DNA of 64,000 nucleotides from Clostridium sp. MCC353 (GTDB taxonomy: Bacteria; Bacillota; Clostridia; Lachnospirales; Lachnospiraceae), in assembly GCF_018785315.1 (NCBI RefSeq), contig NZ_WQPN01000013.1:40168-104167 (forward strand). The letters run 5' to 3'. The stretch's first letter is position 1. The number at the start of each line of letters is the position of its first letter. The notes under the pieces were generated by a model, which saw only the letters and a program-made list of their open reading frames with translations, ran no database searches and was not told the origin of the DNA. Shown here in pieces: positions 43,401-51,059 of the stretch. Both the position numbers and the translations under genes were made by a program.

Positions 43401-43747
43401 CTGCTATGAACGGACTTGCAGCCGATTCCATTATATTTGCGGCAAAACCAGTTTCCGGCCTGACCGGTGAATCGCTCACCGCAATCAGTACTTATCCGGT
43501 ATACGAACTGAGCGCAGCCTATATGAAAAATGGGGTTTTGATGCCGCTGACCACGGTTGGTTCCGTCAACGCTGCCATTGCCTATACACCGGGCGCGTCA
43601 GAGGATATCAACGCTTTATACGCCGTATCTGTAGACAGCTCAGGAAACGTACACAGGATTCCTGATTCTAAGTACAATCCGGCAAATTCGGCCGTATGCT
43701 TTACTGTCAACAATTTTTCGACAATCGGTATCAGCAGCATAAAATAG
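40445..43747 (+). CDS. Large secreted leucine-rich-repeat protein
   Basis: 1100 residues. Signal peptide 1-31 (RRAISLLLCTSLLFSQAGFA). Two short HVHTxDCY...CGY motifs (about 48-63 and 76-89) that look like metal-binding His/Cys modules. Very acidic stretch 92-155 built on DDLLENDL units. About eight leucine-rich repeats of 21 residues (330-520, pattern LxxLxCxxNxLTxLDV). Two tandem homologous domains of about 100 residues (587-790, IEGxxYxxxQxxxNTQxxVKTWL). Asp-Asn-Lys-Pro repeat spacer (about 803-860). C-terminal domain 880-1100. No LPxTG anchor, and no sortase is nearby. AGGAGGG precedes the ATG. Probably cell-surface or released; role in adhesion or sensing is inference. Confidence 0.8.
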   Translation: MKHESKNRRKHRRAISLLLCTSLLFSQAGFASYGDEITEIVEEDPLEHVHTEDCYTGNLICGYDQITVATGSDAGHVHTDDCYELSCGYEQFEDEEELENDLPDDESDDLLEDVLPEDEIVSDDLLNDDLLENDLTEDKLNPDNLTETIAEKETQTKIEKSILITEFKELDEDVQYRNVETWTGVDELNLPESLEAMASFSDEEPEPVVINGITWELDGDNGELAGGEGEINGSFTFTAVLPGHYLIDSGVEAPEIYVQVGSRQVFDISDYDANDISAFLKLLEDFPVLEEGIDKNDPITWIGSGSRGIVEWAPGYPHFLKALNIDRKGLEGQLDVRAFKHLQYLRCSDNHLTEIIVDNDCIDIISCSGNNISALNLSDQAYQSLKTLTCNHNLLERLDVSKSTSLRELNCSNNYLTSLSVNSGINELNCSFNELTALDVNNCSYLKKLSCNDNKLETLTLVSSRFPNALKILKCDKNKLTSLDLTKLTNLGTFTCEGNPLSSLTLPNEITITNAPVDNGISKITDIGNASSQCSITLKAEPNNNYKFSAWNCSALSNQDKTSNPITFTPTSATEISAVFVEDNPLQDVKNKIEGHTSYTATQSEVNTQDAVKTWLSEQINAIEGMDDTGITITADSIIINSFTSAIAGNADNANGINGSFSFTVTLTYNGTTDATKKIDGVITAAAYSNQTNTELVAAAKSIIEGTAYSVSQADANTQTDVKTWLVQTINSLPGYSDTGIAITADNIDISSFNAATAGDEDNHNGSNGTFTFQVTLQKGAAQDATAAITGTIAAQQYVPSENPDDNKPDDNKPDNKPDDNKPDNNKPDDNKPDDNKPDDNKPDNNKPDNNKPDNNKPIPDNSGSSTDNSYYDSDDSDSDSYYDTPSLTAESTPVTAEIIVGQPDNYGNTVITAGQIKDALNAARREARQKKTLNSGVSVTVRFPEGITQASIDPDGLSHLSASDVASVCFDYKGVSFTFYQDTITAMNGLAADSIIFAAKPVSGLTGESLTAISTYPVYELSAAYMKNGVLMPLTTVGSVNAAIAYTPGASEDINALYAVSVDSSGNVHRIPDSKYNPANSAVCFTVNNFSTIGISSIK
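42854..43020 (+). repeat. Coding minisatellite (Asp-Asn-Lys-Pro repeats)
   Basis: Tandem copies of 15 bases (and a few 12-base variants) of the type CCGGATAACAACAAA, encoding PDNNK/PDDNK. Such tracts change copy number by slippage, so spacer length may vary between strains. Confidence 0.85.
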
Positions 43748-43763
43748 CTGTTCCATTCATGCA

Positions 43764-43801
43764 CAGAGCGCCGGTTCCACCAAAATGGAACCGGCGCTCT
43801 G
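43764..43801 (+). terminator. Terminator of the large secreted protein gene
   Basis: 16-bp perfect stem CAGAGCGCCGGTTCCA and complement, six-base loop, 17 bases after the stop, followed by CAGCCTTTTATT. May serve the convergent gene at 43809 as well. Confidence 0.75.
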
Positions 43802-43808
43802 CAGCCTT

Positions 43809-44180
43809 TTATTCGTTTAACCACTGTGTCCCCGAGAACTCCAGCAGCCATTCTTCCATCTGAGCAACGACCTCAGCCTTTTTCCGTGTTTCCAACTGAC
43901 GCAAAGGATTTTCCCAGTCCCCATCCTTAACCACTACCAGCCGGAAATATCCGTCCGGATCTCCATCCGGATACCAGCCCAAATCAAGTCCGACTTCATG
44001 CTCATATACCTTATGATCTTTCTTTCTCGTCCGGCGGTTCCGGATATAAAGAATATCCTGTACAAACTGAAAATTCCATATTTCATCTGCTGTTTTCGGT
44101 ACGTCGTCCGGTTCCAGTTCCGTCAAATTGTTAAATAAAACTTCCCAACCGCTTGGGATTCTGATAGGTTGTAATTCCAT
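43809..44180 (-). CDS. Conserved hypothetical protein
   Basis: 123 residues, acidic, rich in Trp, Asp and Glu, with no signal peptide or membrane segment. Segments PIRIPSGWEVLFNNL, LDLGWYPDGDPDGYFRLVVVKDGDWENPLRQLETRKK and VAQMEEWL look conserved, and I have the impression of similar proteins in Firmicutes, but I cannot name a domain. CGGAGG precedes the ATG at 44180. Convergent with the large secreted protein and 47 bases downstream of the cytidine deaminase gene; could be co-transcribed with it. Function unknown. Confidence 0.7.
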   Translation of the reverse strand: MELQPIRIPSGWEVLFNNLTELEPDDVPKTADEIWNFQFVQDILYIRNRRTRKKDHKVYEHEVGLDLGWYPDGDPDGYFRLVVVKDGDWENPLRQLETRKKAEVVAQMEEWLLEFSGTQWLNE

Positions 44181-44227
44181 TGGTATCCTCCGATTTTAAT
44201 AGGTCTTATTTTACCAAAAACTCTCCG

Positions 44228-44635
44228 TTACTCCAAATATTCCGGTCCGAAACTTTCCGGCAAAAGCTGTTCCAGCGTATACACCTTATAGTCCTCCGGC
44301 GACTTGGGAAGAATGATTTTAAATGTTTCCGGATTACAGAATTCCCTCATCACCTGGCGGCATACCCCACATGGAGCACAATATCCGCTGATAATTCCAT
44401 CCCGTCCGCCGCAGATTACAATGGCGTCAAAGCTGCGTTTTCCGTCCTTGACAGCATGAAAAAATGCAGTCCTCTCCGCGCAGACAGTGGCGGAATACGA
44501 GGCGTTTTCAATGTTGTTCCCAATATATACGGTCCCGTCGCTGCAAAGCAAGGCTGCAGCTACGTGAAAATGGGAATAAGGCGCATAGGAGGACGGCAAT
44601 GCTCCTATGGCTTGTTTGATTAAATCCTTTATCAT
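44228..44635 (-). CDS. cdd: Cytidine deaminase
   Basis: 135 residues, the short tetrameric type. Deaminates cytidine and deoxycytidine to uridine forms in pyrimidine salvage. Zinc and catalytic residues are visible in ATVCAERTAFF (Cys, Glu) and CAPCGVCRQV (two Cys). YAPYSHFHVAAAL at the N-terminus is the substrate-binding signature. AAAGGAC precedes the ATG at 44635 with a somewhat long spacer. Confidence 0.95.
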   Translation of the reverse strand: MIKDLIKQAIGALPSSYAPYSHFHVAAALLCSDGTVYIGNNIENASYSATVCAERTAFFHAVKDGKRSFDAIVICGGRDGIISGYCAPCGVCRQVMREFCNPETFKIILPKSPEDYKVYTLEQLLPESFGPEYLE

Positions 44636-44750
44636 TTTTCAGTGTGTCCTTTCAGATTTTCGGATCAGATGCATTACGGTTAGTATACCTCAAAATCACC
44701 TTCCAAACAATACACATCTCAAATTTCTCATCCTGTTTTTTCATCCTGGG

Positions 44751-45653
44751 TTATAGTTCACGGCTCACCGCACCTCTCTCTAACCGCCTGTCCCGGGGAT
44801 CATCCAAAAAACCTTCCCCGTAAACTTCCTTTGTCTCCGAAACAATCACAAACGCTCTGGGATCGTAATAATCAATAATTCCTTTGACAATATAAAACTG
44901 TTTCCGATCCACCACACACATCAACGTATTCCCCTCTGCCTTACTATAAGCGCCCCGGCTTTTCAAAAACGTAGCCCCACGGTCCAACTGGTTCATGATC
45001 TCTTCCGCAATCCGTTCATTTTCAGATGAAATAACCGTCACCATGGTGCCCTTATTCATACCATACAAAATGGCGTCTATGGTCTGTGTCGTGCACACCA
45101 GGGAAATGATTCCGTACAAAGCCGATTCGATATCCCAAAACACGATTACAGAAGCCGTAATTATCATAATATCAATCACCATCAGCGAATATCCCGTCTG
45201 CATATAGGGAAACTTCTTCTGAAGCAGTTTTGCCAGAATATCTCCCCCGCCCGTTGTAGACCCCCGCATAAATACAAGGGCCAGCCCAACTCCCACAAAA
45301 ATACCGCCGAATGCAGACGAAATCAGCCTGTCTCCCAAATACTGGGGAAATACAGGGCTCACAAACAAATCCAGCACCGCGCTCATGATGACCACGGTTT
45401 TCAGTGTTTTAACAGTCATGCTCTTCCCTAAAAAAATATACGATAAAATGAGCAGCGGTATATTAATTGCAAATGTCAGCGCCCCGACAGGCAGGCCACT
45501 CAAATAATTTACCAGCAGCGCAATGCCTGACGCCCCGCCCGGCGCGATCATACATGGTTCTATAAAACAGTGTACCCCTATTGCCTGGACAAACGCGCTG
45601 GCCGCATCATACAAAATGTCTTTCCCAACTTCCTTTTTTCTTATCATTTCCAT
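44751..45653 (-). CDS. YitT family membrane protein
   Basis: 300 residues. Five or six hydrophobic segments in the first 185 residues (DUF161-like, repeated GGxxGxA motifs: APGGASGIALLVNYL, RGSTTGGGDILAKL), then a cytosolic DUF2179 domain (GATFLKSRGAYSKAEGNTLMCVV). Family function is not established; some members affect membrane or anion homeostasis. AAGGAG precedes the ATG at 45653. Monocistronic by spacing. Confidence 0.85.
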   Translation of the reverse strand: MEMIRKKEVGKDILYDAASAFVQAIGVHCFIEPCMIAPGGASGIALLVNYLSGLPVGALTFAINIPLLILSYIFLGKSMTVKTLKTVVIMSAVLDLFVSPVFPQYLGDRLISSAFGGIFVGVGLALVFMRGSTTGGGDILAKLLQKKFPYMQTGYSLMVIDIMIITASVIVFWDIESALYGIISLVCTTQTIDAILYGMNKGTMVTVISSENERIAEEIMNQLDRGATFLKSRGAYSKAEGNTLMCVVDRKQFYIVKGIIDYYDPRAFVIVSETKEVYGEGFLDDPRDRRLERGAVSREL

Positions 45654-45690
45654 CTCATTCCACTCCTTCTTCCGTGCAGGCTCCGGAATG

Positions 45691-45740
45691 TTTTTTTATT
45701 CCATAGGGCATGGGGCAGCCTTTTCTATAGAATAAAAAAA
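45691..45740. repeat. T-rich inverted repeat unit, copy 3
   Basis: TTTTTTTATTCCATAG paired with CTATAGAATAAAAAAA, 15 of 16 matching, 18-base loop. Like the copies at 27012 and 27141 it lies directly beyond a terminator hairpin on the minus strand. Confidence 0.65.
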
Positions 45741-45776
45741 GCAAGGAACCAGCCATATCCGGCCAGCCTTGCTTTT
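45737..45776 (-). terminator. Terminator of the GNAT gene
   Basis: AAAAGCAAGG/CCTTGCTTTT with inner GGCCGGATATGGCT pairing. On the minus strand it leads into TTTTTTTATTC of the T-rich repeat. About 90 bases after the GNAT stop. Confidence 0.7.
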
Positions 45777-45867
45777 ATGATGCACAGATTAACCGAATAC
45801 CGATATAATCCGTGCTTGCACTTCTTTTGATACTTGTAAATCCAGTATACCATTATTTTCTAAAAAA

Positions 45868-46656
45868 TCAATCCTTTAAACCATCAATCAACTGATAGAC
45901 TGTGTATTCTTTTTCAAACACATATCCCAGCTTCTCCGCCAGCATCACCGACTTTGCGTTGGCTGCATCCCAATTGGGATAAATGCCCCGTTTTAAGCAT
46001 TCCAGCACCAACGCGGCGCTGCAGGCTAACGCCAGGCCCTGACGCCTGTATTCCGGCCTTGTAGCCACCTCAATCTCCAGCATGCCCGAACTGATTCCAT
46101 ATGCAGAACAGCCGGACACCAGCTCCCTGCCCTTTACAGCCGCAAATCCCAGCCCGTCCATGACAAAATGTTCCGCGTTCAGGAAATTAGAACAGAAGTC
46201 CCTGCTCCACTCTTCCTTCAAAGCTTTCTTGTAAAGTTTCTCATCGATCTGTTTGATTTTTATTCCATCAGGCACCTGTTTCACATAGCGCTCCAATGTA
46301 TCCAAGTCAAAATGCTGTTCATCTTTTTTCAGCGCATATCTGGTAACCTGTCTGAATTCACCTAAAAAGGTGTCTTCAATCCAATCGGCCCACAGCTCAT
46401 TCTGAGGCGTTAAAAATGTATGCCCGCAGCTTTCATAAATCTGCTCTTTTAATTCCAGCGCGCAGCCGGACTTGGGAGTGACCCCGCGGACAAATGCAAA
46501 ATCGCCCAGATTGATTAAGCAGAACGGCGGGTTTTCCTTTTTAGGAACCCATACATGCCCCATTCTTCCTTCAACTGCCGCACGAACCAGCACTTCCCTG
46601 CTCTCCATGCAGATAGGTTCTACGATATTCAAATCTTCTCGCTTCAATTCTATCAT
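45868..46656 (-). CDS. GNAT family N-acetyltransferase
   Basis: 262 residues. The C-terminal half holds the acetyl-CoA-binding region: IEVATRPEYRRQGLALACSAALV is the R/Q-x-x-G-x-A pyrophosphate loop, followed by NWDAANAKSVMLAEKLGYVFEKEY. The N-terminal half matches the longer GNAT_acetyltran group rather than RimI. Acceptor unknown. AAGGAGG precedes the ATG at 46656. Flanked by the terminator at 45737-45776. Confidence 0.85.
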   Translation of the reverse strand: MIELKREDLNIVEPICMESREVLVRAAVEGRMGHVWVPKKENPPFCLINLGDFAFVRGVTPKSGCALELKEQIYESCGHTFLTPQNELWADWIEDTFLGEFRQVTRYALKKDEQHFDLDTLERYVKQVPDGIKIKQIDEKLYKKALKEEWSRDFCSNFLNAEHFVMDGLGFAAVKGRELVSGCSAYGISSGMLEIEVATRPEYRRQGLALACSAALVLECLKRGIYPNWDAANAKSVMLAEKLGYVFEKEYTVYQLIDGLKD

Positions 46657-46782
46657 GTGAATACCTCCTTCTCTGTCATACAGACCAATGATTCGTATTA
46701 GTATACCACAAAAAGGTACAGAACTGGCATTTTTTTGAATTTTTTCAGGAATCTTTAAGAATTAGCTCATAAATCCAAGATT

Positions 46783-47430
46783 TTACAATAACACAGCGGA
46801 AAGATCCTCCACTGTTTCTGCAATATAATCCGCGCCTGCCCACTCCAATTCCTCTCTGTCCCCATAACCATAAAGCACGCCAATGCATTCCACTCCAACC
46901 TCTTTTGCCCCCATCACATCGTGCTTCCTGTCTCCTACCATAATAACATCTTTAAGATCCGTGATCCCGTTTTCCGCCAGCACATAGCGGATTACATCAG
47001 CCTTTTTCACACGGGTTTCCTCCATATCCGCTCCGCCGATAAAATCAAAATAATGATCCATGCCAAAATACTTCAGAATCTTCACCGCGAACTCTTCCGG
47101 TTTAGAGGTTGCGACCATCAAGTGTTTTCCGGCATTTTTTAATCCGGCCAGCATTTTGTCAATTCCCGGATATTCTTTATTTTCCATCCAGCCCGTAACA
47201 GAAAAATACTCCCTGTATTTATAAACGCCTTCCTGGGCGTCTTTTTCGTTAAATCCATAGAATTCCATATAGCTGTCCTTTAAAGGCGGCCCAATAAACG
47301 GGCACAGCTTATCCAAATCTTCTTCTATAATACCATAGGCCTTTAAAGCGTACTGAACCGACTTGGTAATCCCCTCTTTCGGGTCGGTCAGTGTTCCATC
47401 CAGATCAAACAGTAAATATTTTTTATCCAC
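46783..47430 (-). CDS. HAD family hydrolase (phosphoglycolate phosphatase-like)
   Basis: About 215 residues. Motif I LFDLDGTLTDP, motif II VATSKPEEF, Lys in VKKADVIRYVL and motif IV IMVGDRKHDVMGAK. Has the small helical cap of subfamily IA. Removes phosphate from a small metabolite, perhaps phosphoglycolate or a nucleotide (5-prime-nucleotidase-like members also exist). I prefer the GTG at 47430, because AGGAG lies six bases before it; the ATG at 47436 immediately abuts that site. Confidence 0.85.
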   Translation of the reverse strand: MDKKYLLFDLDGTLTDPKEGITKSVQYALKAYGIIEEDLDKLCPFIGPPLKDSYMEFYGFNEKDAQEGVYKYREYFSVTGWMENKEYPGIDKMLAGLKNAGKHLMVATSKPEEFAVKILKYFGMDHYFDFIGGADMEETRVKKADVIRYVLAENGITDLKDVIMVGDRKHDVMGAKEVGVECIGVLYGYGDREELEWAGADYIAETVEDLSAVLL

Positions 47431-47560
47431 CTTCATCTCCTGCTTTCCATATCGTCATTTATATCGCCATTTACATCGTCATTAAACCAGGTTCTATAGA
47501 GCCGGCTTCCAAAAAAATACTGCCGGTTCAGCCCTTGCTGCAGCATAAAAAAGCAACAAA

Positions 47561-47586
47561 AGCGGTTGACTTTTCTGTCAACCGCT
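47561..47586 (-). terminator. Terminator of pckA
   Basis: AGCGGTTGAC/GTCAACCGCT, 10-bp perfect stem and six-base loop, 20 bases after the pckA stop; on the minus strand TTTGTTGCTTTTTT follows. Confidence 0.8.
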
Positions 47587-47605
47587 CTTTATTATAGCAT
47601 AGATA

Positions 47606-49297
47606 TTAGTTTAATTCATCAACAACTTTCTGAATTGCTGCTAATGCATCATCAGGAAGTTTGTCATAACCGTCTTTTTCAACTGCAAATGCTTTGATTT
47701 CATTTACACGGTCATTCATACGGGCTTTCAACTGGGAAACGTACTCAGTATCGTTCATATCCGGTACAAATCCTTCCCAATCCATGATCTCGATATCAGA
47801 GAATGGTCCCCACTGTTTGAATTCAGCTTTCTTCTCAACGATTGCTTCCAGAATTCCTAAAGTATCAGCAGGTTTAACTTTCTTGCCCATGAAATCGCCG
47901 GTGTTGATAATGTAGCAGTCTACATTCTTCTCGGCTACTAACTTTTTGAACTTCTCATAGTCGTTAACTAACGGATAGGTTCTGAATGGGTTTGCATAAG
48001 GAACAACAACCAGTTTGTTAGGATCAACGCCTTCTGCAAGTCTCTCAGCAGAGGATCTCTTTGTTGCAAGAGTAGCGCCCATTACGGAAGCTAAAGAAGC
48101 ACCTTTTAATTTAACTACTGGTGGAATGGTAGGATCTTTCATAATCCAGAAAATAGCATTAACTGGAGATTCGATCTTATCCACACGGTTTGGTGACCAT
48201 AATTTGGACTTGATAGCACGTCCGTTTCCGTTACGGATATCTTCTGTAACTAACTGGATCTTGCCCTCTTCGTCTAAGGTTACACCATTGTTCATAACTG
48301 TCAGAAGATACTTGTTGTCATCACAGCCGGTTGGGTAGTCCTGTGTTTTATCAAAGTAAGTTGGCTCTAATGCTACAGAAGCACAGGTATCTGTGTTGAT
48401 GATAAATGCATCATCATGAAGAACTTTGATTGCGTATTTGTCATTGTGTTTTGCATGTGTAATTGTGGATTTACCGGATCCTGACAAGCCGTATACAGAA
48501 GCAACATATTTTGTTCCGTCTGCTAATGTGTACTCTTTCTGTCCGCCGTGGCAGGAAGCATAACCGTTACGGTTAGCAATTGCCCAAGCCATGGTTAAAG
48601 TACCTTTCTTATGCTCGCCGAAATATCTCATGCCTAAGATACAAGCACAGTTCTGCTCTGTATTGAAGTAGCAGAGTGTCTTAGGATCGCTTAAACAGCT
48701 TAAATTCACACCTGGACGGTCGGAACCGTTCCACTGAGGATCGGAGAAAATATAGATGTCAGCTTCTTTTCCATCTCCAACCGGTTTGGATTCTTTGTAC
48801 ATCTTTACATATTCATCTGCCATATACTGGAAGTTGAGCATCCAGGAGTACATGATGTTCTCTTCGCCTTCCGGAATCAACAGATGAGCTTTTACCATAA
48901 ATTCAGGATCCAGACCTACGTAAACTTCAGCATGATACATGGTTTTCCAGCGTGATTCATACACTGCGTCCATGGCAACTTTGTCAAGTTCCGCACAGTT
49001 CACTCCCGGCTCACCTGCAATACGGCGTGCCGCTGCGTAACGGCCTGTAATTGCTCCGTCATTGAATAATAATACTTTTGCGTCTGCATCCAGACCGAAT
49101 TCATCACCTCTGTAAACAGGCATGTCCGTAACAACGGTACCTGGAGAGTTCTTAGCCAGTTCGTATGCTTCTTTTAAAGAAGTTACCTTAACAACGTTAT
49201 TTCCGTAAAATGCACTTTCAATAATTGTTCTGGTTTTAGAAAAACCAGGCTTGCCAGCGCCAATTTCATTAATTGGGTAAAATGCTTTAGTTGACAT
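47606..49297 (-). CDS. pckA: Phosphoenolpyruvate carboxykinase (ATP)
   Basis: 563 residues, somewhat longer than the 530-540 of most bacterial enzymes. Kinase-1a P-loop GLSGSGKST, with the metal-site block HDDAFIINTDTCASVALEP in the kinase-2 position; later IFWIMKDPTIPPVV and NPFRTYPL. Interconverts oxaloacetate and PEP; in gut clostridia the enzyme can run towards oxaloacetate when CO2 is high. The N-terminal 110 residues are more diverged than the core. AAGGAGGA precedes the ATG at 49297 and a near-consensus promoter lies at 49362-49334. Monocistronic. Confidence 0.9.
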   Translation of the reverse strand: MSTKAFYPINEIGAGKPGFSKTRTIIESAFYGNNVVKVTSLKEAYELAKNSPGTVVTDMPVYRGDEFGLDADAKVLLFNDGAITGRYAAARRIAGEPGVNCAELDKVAMDAVYESRWKTMYHAEVYVGLDPEFMVKAHLLIPEGEENIMYSWMLNFQYMADEYVKMYKESKPVGDGKEADIYIFSDPQWNGSDRPGVNLSCLSDPKTLCYFNTEQNCACILGMRYFGEHKKGTLTMAWAIANRNGYASCHGGQKEYTLADGTKYVASVYGLSGSGKSTITHAKHNDKYAIKVLHDDAFIINTDTCASVALEPTYFDKTQDYPTGCDDNKYLLTVMNNGVTLDEEGKIQLVTEDIRNGNGRAIKSKLWSPNRVDKIESPVNAIFWIMKDPTIPPVVKLKGASLASVMGATLATKRSSAERLAEGVDPNKLVVVPYANPFRTYPLVNDYEKFKKLVAEKNVDCYIINTGDFMGKKVKPADTLGILEAIVEKKAEFKQWGPFSDIEIMDWEGFVPDMNDTEYVSQLKARMNDRVNEIKAFAVEKDGYDKLPDDALAAIQKVVDELN

Positions 49298-49333
49298 CTA
49301 AAATCCTCCTTATGTAAATCGAAATTTGTTCTT

Positions 49334-49362
49334 ATTATCTCACTTTGTGAATTAAAAGTCAA
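49334..49362 (-). promoter_or_regulatory. Sigma-A promoter of pckA
   Basis: On the minus strand TTGACT (49362-49357), 17-base spacer, GATAAT (49339-49334), 36 bases before the start codon. Confidence 0.75.
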
Positions 49363-49370
49363 TAATTTAC

Positions 49371-49399
49371 TTGCAAAAATATAAGAAAAATAATATATT
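49371..49399 (+). promoter_or_regulatory. Sigma-A promoter of the pectinesterase gene
   Basis: TTGCAA (49371-49376), 17-base spacer, TATATT (49394-49399), about 70 bases before the start codon. Divergent and almost touching the pckA promoter. Confidence 0.55.
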
Positions 49400-49469
49400 T
49401 AGTATAGGTTTTGAATTATGTATACAGTATATAGAATCCACGATTAGATTCAGAAAGAGAGATGAACAA

Positions 49470-50441
49470 ATGATTCACATTTCGAAAGATGGGAACGGCG
49501 ATTTCACCTCCGTTCAACAGGCGCTGGATACCTTGCCGAAAGACAATAAAGAAGACATTATTCTCTTGGTCCGGAAAGGCGTTTATGAGGAACAGATCAC
49601 GGTCAACACTCCATTTGTTACACTGATAGGAGAAGGGCCTTCTCCTGAAGATGTGGTACTCACTTATGATCTCAGCGCCAGACAAGTGATGCCGGACGGT
49701 CAAAAGCGGGGAACCTTCCGCTCCTACTCCTGCCTGATTGACACCCACGATTTCAAAGCCGTAAACCTGACCTTTCAAAATACGGCCGGAAATGCGGATA
49801 TGGCCGGGCAGGCTCTGGCTCTCTATGCCGACGGCGACCGGCTTCATTTTCAAAACTGCCGGTTTATCAGCGGGCAGGATACTCTGTTTACCGGCCCCCT
49901 GCCGCCAAAAGAACTTGAGCCCAATGGTTTTATCGGCCCAAAACAATTTTCCAGACGGGTCAATGGCCGCCATCTTTACGAACACTGTTATATAGAAGGG
50001 GATATTGATTTTGTCTTTGGAAGCGCCACCGCCTATTTTGACCAATGCACCTTCCACTCCACTCCCATTGACCGGGAAATCAACGGCTATGTGACGGCGG
50101 CTTCCACGCAACAAGGTCAGGCTTATGGATATGTTATGAACCAATGCAGATTTACCACCAGCGCCTGTCCTGACCGCAGTGTCTATTTAGGGCGGCCCTG
50201 GAGGAATTATGCGAAAACAGTGTTGGTTAATTGTTACATAGGCCCACACATTCACCCGGAGGGCTGGCATGACTGGGGCAAAACAGAGGCCCATGATACC
50301 ATTTTTTATGCGGAGTATCAAAGTTATGGACCAGGGGCGGATATGGAAAACAGGCCTGAATGGGTGGTACGCCTGAAGGATATGGATATAGAGCGATACA
50401 GTAAAAAAGCGGTTTTAGCCGGGGGAGATGGATGGTTTTAA
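49470..50441 (+). CDS. Pectinesterase (CE8 family)
   Basis: 323 residues, right-handed beta-helix. Demethylates pectin or methylated oligogalacturonate. Active-site residues in order: Gln113-region ALALYADGD, Asp137 in SGQDTLFTG, nucleophile Asp180 in GDIDFVFG, Arg242 and Trp244 in LGRPWRNY. No signal peptide, so it acts on imported oligomers. The ATG at 49470 is preceded only by a weak GAGAGA; the frame is open to 49371 but that part contains the promoter. No other pectin gene is in the window. Confidence 0.9.
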   Translation: MIHISKDGNGDFTSVQQALDTLPKDNKEDIILLVRKGVYEEQITVNTPFVTLIGEGPSPEDVVLTYDLSARQVMPDGQKRGTFRSYSCLIDTHDFKAVNLTFQNTAGNADMAGQALALYADGDRLHFQNCRFISGQDTLFTGPLPPKELEPNGFIGPKQFSRRVNGRHLYEHCYIEGDIDFVFGSATAYFDQCTFHSTPIDREINGYVTAASTQQGQAYGYVMNQCRFTTSACPDRSVYLGRPWRNYAKTVLVNCYIGPHIHPEGWHDWGKTEAHDTIFYAEYQSYGPGADMENRPEWVVRLKDMDIERYSKKAVLAGGDGWF

Positions 50442-50467
50442 CATCAATGACCTGGCCATTCGCACAA

Positions 50468-50503
50468 AAGGGTGAAGGCATTTCGCGAAATGCCTTCACC
50501 CTT
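50468..50503. terminator. Convergent terminator palindrome
   Basis: 18-bp perfect palindrome with core AAGGCATTTCGCGAAATGCCTT between the convergent pectinesterase and YhcH genes. On the minus strand TTTTG follows. The core resembles the palindrome at 63937-64000 (AAGGCATTTTCGAAAATGCCT), suggesting a repeated genomic element. Confidence 0.65.
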
Positions 50504-50521
50504 GATGTTAAAAAAAAAATA

Positions 50522-50986
50522 TTATTTCTCTCTGATCTTCACAATTACTTTCTTAATCGGCGCCGGTTCTCCATTGGCTGCCTTTGGTTTATGTCCATCC
50601 CATGGATTGAAAATCATGTACTGGCCCGCTTTTACAACAACCTGAAGTCCCGGGTTCGCATTGTCGTAGAATATTACATCCTTATCCGGATTATACGGAA
50701 CCTTAACATTCAGTTCATCGATCGGAGCATAGGTCATCACCTCTGATCCTTCAATCACATACTGGATATCGGTATAATTCTCATGCGCTTCGAATTTGGC
50801 TTCATCCCAAGGAATGGTTGTATACTCTACAACACTCGCAAATACATCGCTTCCGTCAATTTCATATTTCCCGGGAGCAAGTGCAGCAAGATCCGTGTTC
50901 TTTAAGAATTCAACCGCTTTCGCATATCTTCCGCCGATCCCTAAATTCTTGTAAAAATCTAAATTCTGTGTCAAATCAAAAATCAT
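50522..50986 (-). CDS. YhcH/YjgK/YiaL family protein
   Basis: 154 residues, beta-sandwich of the DUF386 (EbgC-like) family. Conserved HENYTDIQYVIEG and FNPWDGHKP supply the metal-site His, Asp and Glu residues. Family members help with sialic acid or sugar metabolism, and EbgC is a beta subunit of an evolved beta-galactosidase. No partner is adjacent. I chose the ATG at 50986, with AGGAG nine bases ahead; the frame is open to 51034. Confidence 0.85.
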   Translation of the reverse strand: MIFDLTQNLDFYKNLGIGGRYAKAVEFLKNTDLAALAPGKYEIDGSDVFASVVEYTTIPWDEAKFEAHENYTDIQYVIEGSEVMTYAPIDELNVKVPYNPDKDVIFYDNANPGLQVVVKAGQYMIFNPWDGHKPKAANGEPAPIKKVIVKIREK

Positions 50987-51059
50987 GTCCTCATTCTCCT
51001 TTTCTATGTATAAACTTTCATTATGATTATACACCTAAAGCAGAAACTTTCTCAATCAT

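Noticed and set aside
43735..43747. Cell-wall sorting signal at the end of the large secreted protein
   Set aside because: No LPxTG-like motif, hydrophobic tail or basic end is present at the C-terminus.
49416..50144. Minus-strand open frame of 242 codons
   Set aside because: Antisense shadow of the pectinesterase gene, which has clear active-site residues.
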